A DNA stretch of 64,000 nt, taken from positions 124,001-188,000 of the forward strand of contig JAGKQI010000093.1 in NCBI GenBank assembly GCA_018806915.1. Reading direction: 5' to 3'. The stretch comes from Phytophthora colocasiae (lineage: Eukaryota; Oomycota; Peronosporomycetes; Peronosporales; Peronosporaceae). The position numbers were made by a program, and so were the translations under genes. The notes below the pieces were generated by a model. That model saw only the letters and a list, made by a program, of their open reading frames with translations. It did not search any database and was not told where the DNA came from. Below, one piece after another: positions 9,543 to 21,239 of this stretch. Every line of letters starts with the position of its first letter. The first letter of the stretch is position 1.

Positions 9543-12250
9543 TTACATCTCGAAAGTGAACTCGCTTACGACTGGGAAATGGTCCGACAGATTAAACTGT
9601 GGCTGACCTCGCCACATCCACGGCTGTGTCGTGGTAAGCGGCTGGACCCAGCTCGAGGCGGTCGTCGGCTGGCGGTGCGTCCGCGAGTAAAGAATGTAGT
9701 CCAGAAGCTCCAGGCTTCCATCTGTGCTCAAGCCGTCAGCAGCGAGCGCGTTGACACGCGGGTCAAAGCTGTACTTGCGCAGATGCTTGAACTCCGCCGC
9801 TGACTCCTTCTTATCAGAATCAGACGCGTTGCCTTGTTTCCGAGGGCGAACGACCGACGGGTCCTTCGCTTCGAAGATATTCAGCATCTCGTCGTACTCT
9901 TGATTCGTCTTGTTCAGCCAGTAGTTGACATTCAGGTCACCCACGAACAAAACGACATCGTTCACCTCATCAATATCCATGGCGCGCATGAAGTTTGAAA
10001 CCATATCCATCTGCAATTTACGCATGGTCCGCGAAAGCGGGTCGTTCCATGCCTGCAGGTGGGTGGAGAATACGTGAACCAGCATGCCATCCTTCAAGAT
10101 CTTGCAGTACAGCACTCCCTTGTCCGCCAACTTGTCAGCTCCAGCACAGGCGCCTTCGAATAGCTTCACCCGAACACTGAGAATTGGGTATTTGCTGGCC
10201 AGTAAAACGCCTCCGTTCAGTAATTTCCGCATGTTTGACTTATTCATGCGCTTGTGGCCCACCGTCGGCGAGAAGAAGAAGTAGCCAGCTTCCGACATTT
10301 TGTCCAGCAAGATATCGCGTGCTCGATAGTCAAAGCACTCAGTCAATACCCAGAGATCACACGGAGGCAGCAAGTCGCCGATCAAACGCGCACGAGTGTT
10401 CTTCTTAGGAGAGCAACTCGTGAACGCGCTGACCTTGCGAGGCATCATCCAGACATTATATGTGCCTACACTCAGATTCACCTGACGCTTCTCCAGATGC
10501 GCCAGATACCGCGTGGATTCCTTAGCCATGCACTTGAGATCCCCGTCCTCACGCAACGGCACAATCGTCGTTGGCGTCGCCTCGGTCGTCAAGTACAGAT
10601 CACTGTCCTTGTAATACTCGCGGGGGCGAATGCCACACGCGCGGCCGTTAAACTTGGCCATTAGCGACATAGGCTGTCCCCAGCGGAGGAACTCGTCACT
10701 TGGAGCCACTGGAAGGCGGTAGTTGCTGCCACTCGTCTGGTGTCGGACAGGCTCCACCGTTGCAACGTAATATTTGCCCAGTGGGTTATTGAACGACATG
10801 TTTGGCAGGTCCTTCATGAGTGCTTTTTGACGACGTCGTAGCTCCTGGCGGTCCCGTTGGCGATCACGCTGCTGTTGAAGAGTATCTGTGATGTCGGAGA
10901 CCATGTTCATGTAGGATTCCGAGATGGATCGGTAGAACGCGTTAGAGCCTGAACCTTGAATCACCGATGCAGAGGAGCTCGCAGCACGTCGACGCCCCCG
11001 ACCTGAGGACGTGTTCGATGGATCTGTCAGGTTAACAACAGTCGGGTTGTCACCGTGGGAAAATGCCGGTTGATGTGATCGAGGGTCGTCGATAGCAGCG
11101 CTAAACGCAGCAGCAGTGGAGCTGGTCAAGTCAAGACTGCGGCGCTGGGCGCCGTACTGCATCGAGCGGGTGGACTGTTGTTGCTTGCGACTTCTAGGCC
11201 GTTGTCTGTTGTTCTGTATACTGTTGAGGTTCTGCAGTTTCCTGCCTCGTGGGTAGCTGGTCAAAACCTGCACTTGTCGCTGACTCTGTCCTTGGTTCTG
11301 CATTTGATCTGCCAGCTCCACCGTGTAATCACCCTCGCTGACTGGCGCCATCGCCTGCTCATTCTGTTCTGCTGCTTGCTGCTCGTCCGTCATCGTCGGG
11401 TCAGCTACCGTCGCTCTCAATGCTCCGTTATTAATGTTATTAGAGTTGTTGGAGGACACGAGAGCAGTGGTGAGTGACTGTGGCCTGGTTCTCTTGATGG
11501 AGTTGAGATGCACAGCCGATTCCTCCATAGCGAAGAGACTGGCTCGAACTTGTCGGTGGAAGGCCAAATTCACAGGAGGTTTACTAATCGTCACTGCTCC
11601 CCTGTGTGTTAGGTATCGGATAGCTCTCCCCGTTTCCGCATGCACAACTACCAACGGTGTGCCGAATTTTACCGGTAATCCCACACTGGAGAAGACAAGT
11701 TGCTGCTTCTTAGGGTCAAATTCAAACAGTCGGAACGCCACTGACCCATGAGCAGCTTTCGAGCCTCCCACAGGTGCATCCGGTTCTCCTGCTACTCCAC
11801 TTGTGGTCGTGATGCGACTGGAAGTGATAGTCGACTGTGTCTTGCTGCGAATATCCCTGTCACCCCCCAATAGCGGGACACGGTCTAACGTCACATTTGA
11901 CTCTTGCTCCATACCAACAAGGTCCTCCTCGTTGTAGATTTCAGCTCCAAACAAAGCAGCGTATCGTTTCCGGAAGAGTCCTTTACGCCAGACAAAGAAG
12001 CCTGCAATGCCCATTAACCCTCCAGTGGCGAGCGTGGAGGCGGCCAGTAGGGCCATTTGCTGGTATGTGAGGTTAAATTTACGTGTGAGGGCCAGGAGCT
12101 GTCCCTCACACAGGAAGGCGACGCGATCCCCGTAGCAAATGTATTCATCCATGTCGGTCATTGTTGGCACTGGTAAATAAGAATTGACAAAAGTAGGTTA
12201 AACACAAAATTATAATAAGAAAAAAAAAGTGGAAGGTCTTGCCACTCACT
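9543..12250 (-). CDS. Membrane-anchored neutral sphingomyelinase-like phosphodiesterase
   Basis: The long frame (875 residues) opens at 12170 with GTG. An intron with donor GTGAGT at 12249 and acceptor CAG at 12170 would join the A at 12250 to TG at 12169-12168, making a split ATG; otherwise the ATG at 12161 gives a protein three residues shorter. Residues ~38-60 form one membrane helix followed by basic residues. A long disordered Gln/Ser-rich linker follows. Residues ~565-872 form an endonuclease/exonuclease/phosphatase fold: GTYNVWMM, DLWVLTECFD, STHLQAW, VGDLNVNYW, LDYILYS and LSDHFPV, matching the metal-binding and catalytic Asn/Glu/His/Asp motifs of Mg-dependent neutral sphingomyelinases. 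Sphingomyelin or a related sphingophosphate is the likely substrate, on a membrane surface. Oomycetes make ceramide phosphorylethanolamine, so the true lipid may differ. Confidence 0.85.
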
Positions 12251-12944
12251 GTCGCTCTTGACGAGTGGCGCGCCCTGACGTCGCGAGTTGCTCTGTAAGA
12301 GCGGAACTTCCGCGTCCTCGACGTTCGGCATGCTCGTTGTCGATCGCCACGACGTGCGCTGGTTGGCGTAAACTCCCCTGGCAATGCGATCAGTGTGACG
12401 TTTTCAATTTGCAAAGCCACACACGCAAGCAGCTCTTTGTGGTCTGCGCGTTGCAAGTTACTTTTGGAACTGACCGGGGGACTGGCGAACTGTATTTGGC
12501 CCTCTTGTGGAGGGTAATCTGCTCGGAAGGTGTCGCACGCCCAAAATAGACTGTTTTGGGCGATGGTAATTCATCATTTTTGGATATTTGAGCGGGTTTC
12601 TGGGAGGATATATTGATTTACAAAGGGATTCAAGCATCAAAAGCCCAAAATATCATAAGCTTCTTTTCTGCGTGGCGACGGAGGTGGAAGATGCGTATTT
12701 CTGCTTTTGCGGGACGATGGCCATAAGCTACATATAGCGAAAAGAAGCGCTGTTTGCTTGTCATCCAAACCCGGGCTGGCAAGCACATCGGCCGTGTATG
12801 CTGCCACATACGCATTGCAGAAAAAGTCCGGGTATGTGGACGATATGTGATCCGATAAAATACCAACCGCACGATTTTCCACGGTTATTTATGCTCGCGC
12901 GATAAATGACCGAGTCGATATAAGCAAGCTAGAGGTGTTGCGTT

Positions 12945-13196
12945 TTATCCAATCAAGCTGAGGAAGAGTCCGCTGAGACCTTGGACGAAGTATGATAGGC
13001 GAATACTCTGCAGTAACACTTGGTTCGGTTGCCTCACGACACATGTGCGGATGTAGCTTTCCATGACGTGAATAACGAGGACTCCACATCTATACCCGTC
13101 TTCTTGGCGAATTTCATCGGCTCTCTTGATAGTACAGTTGCCACCATCCACGTATTGGAAATCAACTCGATCCTTGGTCATGATAGCCGTATGCAC
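12945..13196 (-). pseudogene. Ulp1/C48 peptidase C-terminal fragment
   Basis: The reading contains RQEDGYRCGVLVIHVMESYI, the Q-x-DG-x-x-CGV-x-V-x-H signature around the catalytic Gln and Cys of Ulp1/SENP-type SUMO proteases. The upstream catalytic His and Asp region is missing, so no functional protease is encoded. It lies inside the inverted repeats of the MULE-like element and is probably part of its lost transposase polyprotein. Confidence 0.6.
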
Positions 13197-13467
13197 ATGT
13201 CATTTAACAATTCATCACTTCTAAACACCAGCATATAAGAAACAAACCTACTCAGCGAGGAGCAATGTGATCAGCACATACTACCACATACCATCACAAA
13301 CTTTAAATACATTTATATCATCTGGTAAAAGTTCTCCTCTGCAGGTTCATCAGGATACTGCCACCCCCCTTCTTGACCTTGTTTCGACTTACAGCACTAA
13401 TTGAGTTTCGTTTCCTTGTAGATTTAAACAAATAGGTTAATTCATTCTTCACAATTCCAGCCCAGCA

Positions 13468-13734
13468 TCAAAAATACCTGAACGGTTGATGCGTAACTTC
13501 GCAATATTCATCAAACGAACTCAAAAAACTCTGCCAGTTTGGAAAAGCAGTCTTCTCCATCCGGCGGCACGCGGGAATCCCCTCAGACCCTGACGAGTCG
13601 GCGTCGTTTTCGCGCTTGTCCCCACTCTTGGCCCTCCCAGCCATTTTCTTAGTCACTGCCGTAGCTTTTTGGCTCGTAACTGGATACGCTCGAGCTGGAA
13701 CCCTCCTACACACAACTGCAACATTAGCAGACAA
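13468..13734 (-). pseudogene. N-terminal fragment of transposon-encoded protein
   Basis: An 88-residue frame ends in FPNWQSFLSSFDEYCEVTHQPFRYF. That pattern (aromatic-spaced helix, then T-x-x-x-FR) resembles the start of the DNA-binding region of Mutator-type/SWIM transposase proteins of oomycetes. It stops shortly afterwards. Position and strand fit the N-terminus of the protein whose C-terminal Ulp1 part lies ~270 bp downstream. Confidence 0.4.
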
Positions 13735-14025
13735 TCAGGCAATTCATCCAGACTCGTCTTACGCTTCTTGCGCGCTTGCTTCGGCTTGGCGCCATCCGTC
13801 CGCCACGCTTCCTGGCTTCTTTCCCCCTGCCCCGCAAATTGTCGACTGAACGTGTGGCCTGTGAGTGGCGCGAGACCTGCAAATCATTTATTAATTTATG
13901 CAGGTAACGGATGCGAAGTTATTTATTTTTTACGAACCACATACCAGGCACATACTCGTATTTTTTTTGTTATGCGTATGTGGCAGTAACCACTCCGAAG
14001 CACATCTTGCATAAAGGTACCTGTA

Positions 14026-14414
14026 CCGTATTTGAGATCTCATAGTTCAGAGAGATCTCATAGTTCGCACCGTGTAATAGCCAATCAGCAACGTTGTTCA
14101 GTCCACATCAGCAATTGAGATCTCATAATTCGTAGCGTAAAAATAGGTCAAAACTCTCAAAAACAGGGCGCTCACTTCGAGAGAAGCACCATGGGGCCGC
14201 GGCCGGAAGGAAGGAAGGACGAGGACGACGGGCATCGGTAAAGCTCCTAAGCAATTCAAACGTGGTGCAGTATCGTACGAGCACAAACTACGAGTAATAG
14301 AGTTCCATGATGCAGTAGTTTTAGAGACGTGTCGGTACCTGTACGGCTCTTGTACATTTTACAACAATACAACTTCAAAAACCTGGGGTCTGAACTATGA
14401 GATCTCAAATACGG
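14026..14414. mobile_element. MITE with perfect inverted repeats and TA target site
   Basis: The 25 bp at 14026-14050 and at 14390-14414 are perfect inverted copies (outermost CCGTATTTGAGATCTC), and TA dinucleotides flank both ends, extending the match to 27 bp. This is the hallmark of Tc1/mariner/pogo-type insertion. GAGATCTCATA repeats twice more inside the left end (near 14052 and 14118). The interior keeps a short plus-strand coding remnant around 14195-14414 containing KQFKRGAVSYEHKLRVIEFH, similar in layout to the Psq/CENP-B-type helix-turn-helix of pogo-like transposases. Its start is broken by a one-base shift near the only ATG. It is a short non-autonomous derivative. Confidence 0.8.
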
Positions 14415-15266
14415 TAAGATACCACTTTAGCAGTAGTGTCCTTAGACGAAGTTTTTTGCGATGGTAACCCCAAAGACTGCCGCAATCGACTGTGGCTGAT
14501 GATGGGGCACGATGCAGATGTTACACTGTGTTTTAAACTCGATTAAGCGTCACATACTGAAGTCCAGTCTTTTATCTGAACCTTGGGTACGTACCGAACA
14601 CGCGGTGCCATTCAAAAATGAAGTGCCGCTTCACAGATCTTCTTCAACTTGGTAGTGGCGAAAGGCTAAAACCCGGCAAATACTTGTCAGGCTTGCTGCT
14701 TGCCACTTTCAAATGCTATGCATGTAACAAAAGATGCTAGGCTTCCAATACTCCGAGGTCTGTGAGTCACAGAGTGACTGTCGCGAGAACAGCATCGAAT
14801 GCCGTGCAGACCACCAGTGCAACGACCGCGTAATCGTGCCACTTTGATCAAATCTTCCCAGATTTAAGCAGCAATCTTTTCGTTTCACCAGGAAATCCAT
14901 CGCAGTGCTCGCACCTGTGACCTCCGGCATGCATGCACTGCATGATGCAGTGCTAAGGCGGCCCGGCATGGTCCTCGGTACGCCAGCAGCCTTTGGCTTG
15001 TGCCAGTGAATCCTCCGAGGATACATCGAAGGCAGAGAAGGTCTGGGCGAAACCGGTGGAAGCTCATTCCATGGCTTTGCCGTTGCTGACCGCTTACCGG
15101 ACTTTTATACTGTAGTCGTGCAAGTAGCGCAGTTTACAGTACAAAATCATTGACAAGGAATAGGCATTCCCATCTTGCGGCGGTGTATCCAACCACCAGC
15201 TGCGAAGCGCTGCTTTCGTTGTCGCAGGATACACTCAAGTCTTGAGATCAGCCTCTTCTCTGAGTA
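14415..15266. other. Gap between transposon remnants
   Basis: No supported gene. The minus-strand frames at 14709-15067 show no motif I recognise. A TATA-like TTTTATAC lies near 15105, but nothing downstream of it is convincing. This may be old transposon DNA. Confidence 0.35.
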
Positions 15267-15840
15267 CACCGATCGACAGAATGCAGCGTCCATATAAAAA
15301 GGGCGCCTGTGATATAAAATTGTGTGCACATTTTGTTATCAACCAATCAAATTGCCCGATGCAGCGTTCAATCGCTAAAATAAAACTCCACCAGCCACTC
15401 GATAAAATGGAGGAAGCGGACGAGAAGTCCTCGCAGCCCCCACCACCCGCGACAGTATTGCAGGAAGCAAAGGAGGTTGCCACACACAGGCCTCCTTGAC
15501 GAGGTGTACGCGCCAGCCAAACAACGCCGCATGCACTACACAATACAAGAAAAACGACGTGTCCTTTTAAGCTATAGAGGGGCTAAGCCAACGCAAAGCT
15601 ACGCAAGAGCAACAGCTACTGCTACGACGGCGAAAGGAGAGCGCTTGGCTACGATAAAGCGTGCCATTTCAGCCTGGGAATCCATTAAACCGTCACTAGT
15701 GCAATTTTTAGTGCAAAATACAGCTGCTCTCTATCTTTTACCAAAATCGATATTAATTCGCTCTCACATAACCAGTCTACACGCGCCGAACAGACTTTGC
15801 ACCTGCGGGAAAGTGGTCGTTGCATTCTGTCGATCGGTGT
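15267..15840 (+). mobile_element. Short Tc1/pogo-like element with transposase N-terminal remnant
   Basis: Left sequence CACCGATCGACAGAATGCA (from 15267) is repeated inverted at the right (ending at 15840), with near identity over ~24 bp and TA on both outer sides; the match extends a few bases beyond the TA. Inside, plus-strand frames overlap near 15480: the second contains HYTIQEKRRVLLSYRGAKP, typical of the helix-turn-helix that opens Tc5/pogo-type transposases. The frame then degrades, so no catalytic DDE region is present. The inserted unit is 574 bp. Confidence 0.65.
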
Positions 15841-16163
15841 ACTCGGCTTGCTTCTAAATGCTGGGAGTTAACTCTTTGTTTGTTCTTGTCGATTTGATTC
15901 CCAAGCAGTGCGCATTACATGAAGTTTCGCTGCACGATTAGCGGAACGAAACAGCAAGTTGAAGACGAGTTCAAAAGCAGCTTCAACTTCATTGTCAACA
16001 GGATGCATTTCGTTGCAGCTAACTGTAGATCCATGTATTATGACTGCAATAGAATGCATGTATATCTTCTGGACTAGGCACGTCTTCGTCTGGGGTAATA
16101 CGTCCACATCCTCAGCGAAGAGTCTTGAATCGGAAAACGTCAGCTGTTCCCCTTTGTTCGCAT

Positions 16164-17498
16164 CTAGTAAAACCACGAAAGCACTTCACCAGTAGCTCCT
16201 GCCCAGTCAAATGGCTGTGGAGTCGGCGTCGTATCCTGCGTGAAATCCGGGATCTGCTCGCTGAAAATGTCCAGACCAGCGTTGAATACGTCGCCTTGTT
16301 GTTGTCCGCTGTTGTTTGCAGCGTTGTTTGCCGTCGTCGCCGCGCCGTAGTGTCGCTCGAAGAAGGCAGATGCCTGTGGTTGTGTAAACTTTGGCAGCAT
16401 GTAGTGGCCGTAAGCTTGAGGTGGTCCTAGTCTTGCGTAAACACGCAGCTTCTCACCGAGGAAGGGCTCGTATGGTGCCCATAGCTCGTAACTACCCACA
16501 GAAAGGAGCCACAGATCGTCGTGCGAGTATCGATAGCACAAACCAGCAAAGCGCAGCTGGAACGGCTCAGCCATTCGGAAGTTCGCGTGTTCGTGCTGGC
16601 ACCGTCCACTCTGCCAGCAATCCACGCAGCAGTCATAGTCGCTTAAGCATTCTAAACACGAGAGGATCTGATCTTGGCCTACGAACTTGAGCGCAGCGCA
16701 TTCGTCACACTGCCGAGTCATTTTCTGACCCGTGACGAGATACAGTAGCTCCTTCTTGGAGATCATTCCATCAGGACTTCCACCAAAGCTGAGCAGGAAA
16801 TCAATGTAGCTATCTGCACAACCTTGTAGCTTTTGGAACGCACGGAACTCGTCCTGCGTAATGCGACCGTCTCGATTCGTGTCCATTTGGGCAAAGAGTG
16901 TCGAAATATGGGTACGTAGGAACACACCCACTCCATTCGGTAGTTGATCTCTGTCTTCTGGTGGTGGTGCCAGCATTTCCAACATCTCCTGGGCAGGAAC
17001 GAAGCGGTGATTGGGCGGATGGACCTCTCCACTCACACCTCTCGGGTAGCATCTAGCACAGAGGATATACCCTCCAGCTCTGCACTCCAAGCACATGAAG
17101 CCTCGCTCATGTTCTCCAATAGGAGCAAAGCACGAGTCACAGAAGCCATTGCCAAAGTTCAGGTAGCGCACAAGAGCCAAGAAAGCTCGAGCATCCACGA
17201 CACCGCGGCCAGCTTGGTCATACCGGGCAAAGACTCCTTCAACAACTTTGGGAGGGAAATGGGACAGTAATTTACCGATATCTTCGCGTTGAATGCCACC
17301 TCCACGTGCGAACTCTCGGTACAAATTGGCAGCGATGTCCACGAGCAGCCGCTCTTCGTATACACGCACAAAGTGCTGCAGGAGCTGCTCAAGGGTCTGC
17401 GAATTGGTTTGTGGCACGAGCTGAGGCGCGACGGGAGGCTGAAGCTGCACAGGCGACTGGAGCGGCACCGAGGCGGTAGCACCGGACGGGACGCTCAT
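16164..17498 (-). CDS. EF-hand protein with two ZZ-type zinc fingers
   Basis: The frame is open from 17606, but that codon is GTG; the first ATG is at 17498, giving 444 residues. Residues ~120-164 form a ZZ finger (FCDSCF, GFMCLECR, ILCARCY, then HPPNHRF). Residues ~205-216 are an EF-hand loop, DTNRDGRITQDE, with good calcium ligands; a degenerate loop (DQAGRGVVDARAF) lies near 94-106. A second ZZ finger follows at ~263-305 (CDECAAL, CLECLSDYDCCVDCW, CQHEHANF). ZZ fingers bind zinc and often recognise N-terminal or histone-tail peptides or SUMO. The combination suggests a calcium-responsive adaptor. The order EF-ZZ-EF-ZZ suggests an internal duplication. Confidence 0.82.
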   Translation of the reverse strand: MSVPSGATASVPLQSPVQLQPPVAPQLVPQTNSQTLEQLLQHFVRVYEERLLVDIAANLYREFARGGGIQREDIGKLLSHFPPKVVEGVFARYDQAGRGVVDARAFLALVRYLNFGNGFCDSCFAPIGEHERGFMCLECRAGGYILCARCYPRGVSGEVHPPNHRFVPAQEMLEMLAPPPEDRDQLPNGVGVFLRTHISTLFAQMDTNRDGRITQDEFRAFQKLQGCADSYIDFLLSFGGSPDGMISKKELLYLVTGQKMTRQCDECAALKFVGQDQILSCLECLSDYDCCVDCWQSGRCQHEHANFRMAEPFQLRFAGLCYRYSHDDLWLLSVGSYELWAPYEPFLGEKLRVYARLGPPQAYGHYMLPKFTQPQASAFFERHYGAATTANNAANNSGQQQGDVFNAGLDIFSEQIPDFTQDTTPTPQPFDWAGATGEVLSWFY

Positions 17499-18334
17499 GG
17501 AGCTGGACAATAGGGCGGTGGAGGGAGGACGGAGCCGCTCGATGGCGATGGATGAACGGCGACGGAGGTTGATGCAGATTGCAACTGCACAGATTGCGCG
17601 GATCACAGACGTGTCTTTTCGATGATATACACTTGTATTAAGTAACAGCTGATATTTCCTGATATTAAATTCAATTTCTACGGTCTGTTATAAATTGTGC
17701 ATAGCTTCAAAGACACGTCGAAGCTGATGGAATTCGTAGCGGATGTGCAACAAATACTGTAAAGCTTAATACCCTGTGGATATCACTTCAGCGATTTTGA
17801 CGGGATAATGACAAACGCGCCTCAGATTTGCCCCCTTGGATTTAAATGAACCAACCACAGGTGGCGATGCATTCTCACACTCGTTGCAGCTTGCCAGGAA
17901 GCATGTAGACGAACGCTGAAGAAAATACGGAGTGGTTCCCGTGGTAGTTGATACCCTGAACAAGAAGATGCGATCGAGCAACAAAAAGAGGCAGCGCGTC
18001 CGACCTGCTCGGTGTTCGCAGTCAAGACGGATTTACCACACGCCGCTTTAAGGGATTTGCTTAACTAGAACCCGCACCCCTTAAAGTTGCAGCTCGGCTC
18101 GTTACTGATGTAGTCAACTTGTTCTGTGCCACGAACTAACACATCCAGCAAGGTAAAAGTACCAGAATCGAAATGAAGGCCGGTTCATATCGTAAATAAT
18201 ACGTCTTCAAGATGTATTCAGCAACGATTGCTGAATTATCGCCAACATGCTCGCTTCAACATGATTTACAGATGGGTTAACAGGTGGACGATATCTTGGA
18301 CAATATGGAAACACATAGGAAGTACGTGTGCACT
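17499..18334. other. Intergenic, no gene supported
   Basis: This contains the 5' region of the EF-hand/ZZ gene and the 3' flank of the three-exon gene to its right. The minus frames at 17766-18025 show no motif. A short stretch near 18178 (CCGGTTCATATCG) recurs in the transporter/kinase intergenic region near 24399. Confidence 0.35.
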
Positions 18335-21111
18335 TCAACTTCCCCGCGCATATCGCCCCTCGATCTTGAGCCAAGACTCCCAGCTAGCGACGGCCTGCAC
18401 TCGCTCGGTTGGTGTCCAATGTTCCAGATCGGGAAATTCAGCGTCTGCGATGGCTTCACGAGCTACGAAGCCACGCTCCAGCGTAATTCGTCCTTCCACC
18501 AACGCACCATTGGCCGTCGACTTCAGTGTCAACACACTTCGGAACGCCACCAACTGGTCTGGTTCCGCATTTTGAGGTTTACGGAACGGATACCAGTAAA
18601 ACTCTACACGTAGGGAGCTGTCATCTTGTGCGTTACCTGGCTGAATCAACTGCCGGTCATTCGCGTAATCTCTTTCGCTGCCCTGTTCTAGGCGATGAGC
18701 TACGTAATCGCCACCAAAAACGCACGAGGCACCCACGAGACTTGTCAATCCGTTGGGAAACACTGGGGCTACACGTACACGACCATCGCAAATGAGGCGC
18801 AACCACCCGTTATCTCTTGTCAACACTGACGGGACTGCTTGTACCTGCACAGAACAACACGTTAGCGTAGGAATAACACAAAAAAGTAGGAAACTATCAT
18901 AGGATACGCACATAAAGTGTATGCAGCGGGTCTCCGGCGGATGCGAGCTTCAGGTGCAGCACTTGCGAGAGAGCGAGGCACATAGTCCACATGGAAGGCA
19001 TATCACTCAGTGAAGTCTTCTGTCTCTGTCTGCTTGTATCCCGAGTGATCAATAGACTGTCCGGTTGCAGAAGCCAATCCGCTGTCCATATACTCCGTGC
19101 AGTAGTAGTTGAGGGGTTCCATGGAAATCCTCGTCCTGAATACTGCTCTCTCTATCATGTTCGCAACACAAAAGTCAGTGGTTTATTCGTTGTGAAGCAA
19201 AATAAGCAAGCGCACCAGGTAGCCTTCTCGAATTTGGGCCACAAAGGCCTGCCAGCCTGCAAGGTTACAGCGAGGGGTTGTCGATCCGTAAGCGTTCAGA
19301 ATTGACGCGTCCTCCTTGCTGTCTTCAAGCACAATTGTAGGTCTCTGAAGCATTGTTCGAAGTCCAATGCGTAAGTCTTCGAAGTCTGGATCACTGTAGA
19401 TAATTCCCAAAATGGCATCGCTTAGCCCTCGTGCACCTCGAATCGAAGTCTGAGTTGCCCTTGGTCTCTGTATGAATACATTCAACGCGTTCCAGCACTG
19501 CCCAACGCATTCCAAAAACGCTGTGTGAAGTTCCCTCCCATCATCTTCTAAGTCACTCGATTCGAGACTGTCAAGCAGCAACGGGTGACATGCAGTCAAC
19601 AAACGCTGCATCAATTCGATGTTCTCCGGCGAGAAGGACCAAACACACACTTCAGCTAACACCAGCGTCAGCTCCTCGAGCTTGATGTCCGTAACGTTGT
19701 TCCTAGATACCGTTACACTATCCGCTCCGTCTTTTGACGTTGCCATCAACACCTTAGCGAGATGTGTAGCTCCACCCGATGGATATCGCCAGTGCTGCGA
19801 AATCGCTATCGTCAACACCACTTCCAGGTTCGCCAAACTCTTCGTGTTCGTCATACGAGATGCGAAGAAATGGATGATGGCGAGATCCATAAGCTGCTGA
19901 ATCTCGTACTGATGAGTGTCGACATGGCGCTGCTGCTGCTTGAATCGGAGCAGGGCAATACCTGCTGCTCTCTCGTCTTGCATTAGAGAGTTTATTGCAG
20001 GCGGTGGCAATCCTACCACTGCAGGAGGAGCATTAAGCTCAGAACTTGGTGACGTCCAGCTTGGAGATGTTAGAGGTTGTACTACTGCTTCATGACGAAT
20101 ATCTTCGTCTTCCACGTTGCCATTGTCTGATTCACGCCAGCGCAAATTTGCATCTTTGGGTCGGATACTGTCAAAAACGATTCGTGGTTCTCGAGACTGA
20201 ATCTGTGCTCTGCTGGACAACGCAGCATCTTCTGGCGTTAGCAGACGAAGCCGGAGCCCTTCACGTTCCTGTAATTGCCAGTACCGATTGCATTGGCTTT
20301 GATCTCTGTGGTCCTCACCTTGTACGCCGAGTGGTTTGAACGACTCATCGGAAGAGCCACCGCGGAGCCGCTGTTGCTGGTTATATTCCTGAAAGGCTCT
20401 GGATATTTGATGTTGCACAAGACGGCTTAGTCTTGAATCGACGGGATAAGCTGTATCTGTAGCGTAGTGCGGTACTAGTGCAGTTGAAGTTTCTAGTCCT
20501 GGACTAGCGGAAGTCTCTAATGGCGCCCGCCGATACGAAACCACTGTGAAGGGTGGAGACGTCACGATACAAAGCAGCTTCAGTGCTCCGTCTTGACCGT
20601 TAGATTCTCTTCCTTGCTGGCTGTAATGATATGGTTCTCCCGGGTTCTGGTAGAAAACGTAAGCTTTAAGTACATGTTTGGTTGCGCGCTGCACCTTGTT
20701 GGCCCCACTTTCCCAGTGATAATACCACTTGGCAAAACCCTGGCCGTTTAGTACAAATGTCGCCGATTCGGATTGCGCTGAGTTCGAACCTGCCGCTGTT
20801 TGCCGCACGCCCTCAACCCACGAAGCCTCCGGATTTACCTCGCTCTGGGATAAACTGCGTAACTGGTACAACGAGTACTCGCCAGCGAGAGGCTTGGTGT
20901 CCACGATCTCGAATCGAGCGAAGACGAAGACGTTCGCCACGTCAAATGGTTCTTGACCGCGGTTATCCTTGTCGTCCGAGTCGGAGCCGAAACGTAACAC
21001 AACTTCGAGTGATGATCCACAGTAGCTCCTGTCCACATGATGCGGACAGCAATGAGGGAAGCACCTGCCACAACCAAGTGTCCCGTTAGACCTGTGCTGT
21101 TGATCTTTCAC
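18335..21111 (-). CDS. Three-exon oomycete protein of unknown function (5' end incomplete)
   Basis: Two long minus frames join cleanly by splicing. Exon A 19216-21111, intron 19152-19215 (64 nt, GTGCGC...ATAG), exon B 18912-19151 (exactly 80 codons), intron 18845-18911 (67 nt, GTGCGT...GCAG with GCTAAC), exon C 18335-18844. Both junctions are phase 0 and the joined reading is ~881 residues. The left-hand end of the frame starts at GTG after TTTAG, so at least one upstream exon is missing from this call. There is no recognised domain. The N-terminal ~200 residues are beta-rich (HVLKAYVFYQ, LKLLCIVTSPPFTVVSYRR), the middle is helical, and the C-terminal third contains WLRLICDGRVRVAPVFPNG and FGGDYVAHRLE. 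It is probably a lineage-specific gene. Confidence 0.72.
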
Positions 21112-21239
21112 TAAATGTATTCAACAACATACCGCAATATCTAAAAGTTGCATAGTTTGGCAGCGAAAGAGGAAAATAAAGGAAGGTAGAACACAATAAG
21201 TGAACGAAAACAGCAGTAACGTAACCATGGTTACGGACA

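Larger units (their letters stand above)
12801..13986 (-). mobile_element. Decayed MULE-like element with Ulp1-type protease remnant
   Basis: Inverted repeats of 36 bp bound this 1.19-kb segment: 12801-12836 and the reverse complement of 13951-13986 match at about 30 of 36 positions, outermost CTGCCACATACGCAT. Between them, on the minus strand, lie two coding remnants: an N-terminal fragment (13468-13734) and the C-terminal part of a C48 cysteine protease (12945-13196). Mutator-like elements carrying a Ulp1 domain are known in eukaryotes, so this is best read as an internally deleted MULE relative. I see no convincing target-site duplication. Confidence 0.6.
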
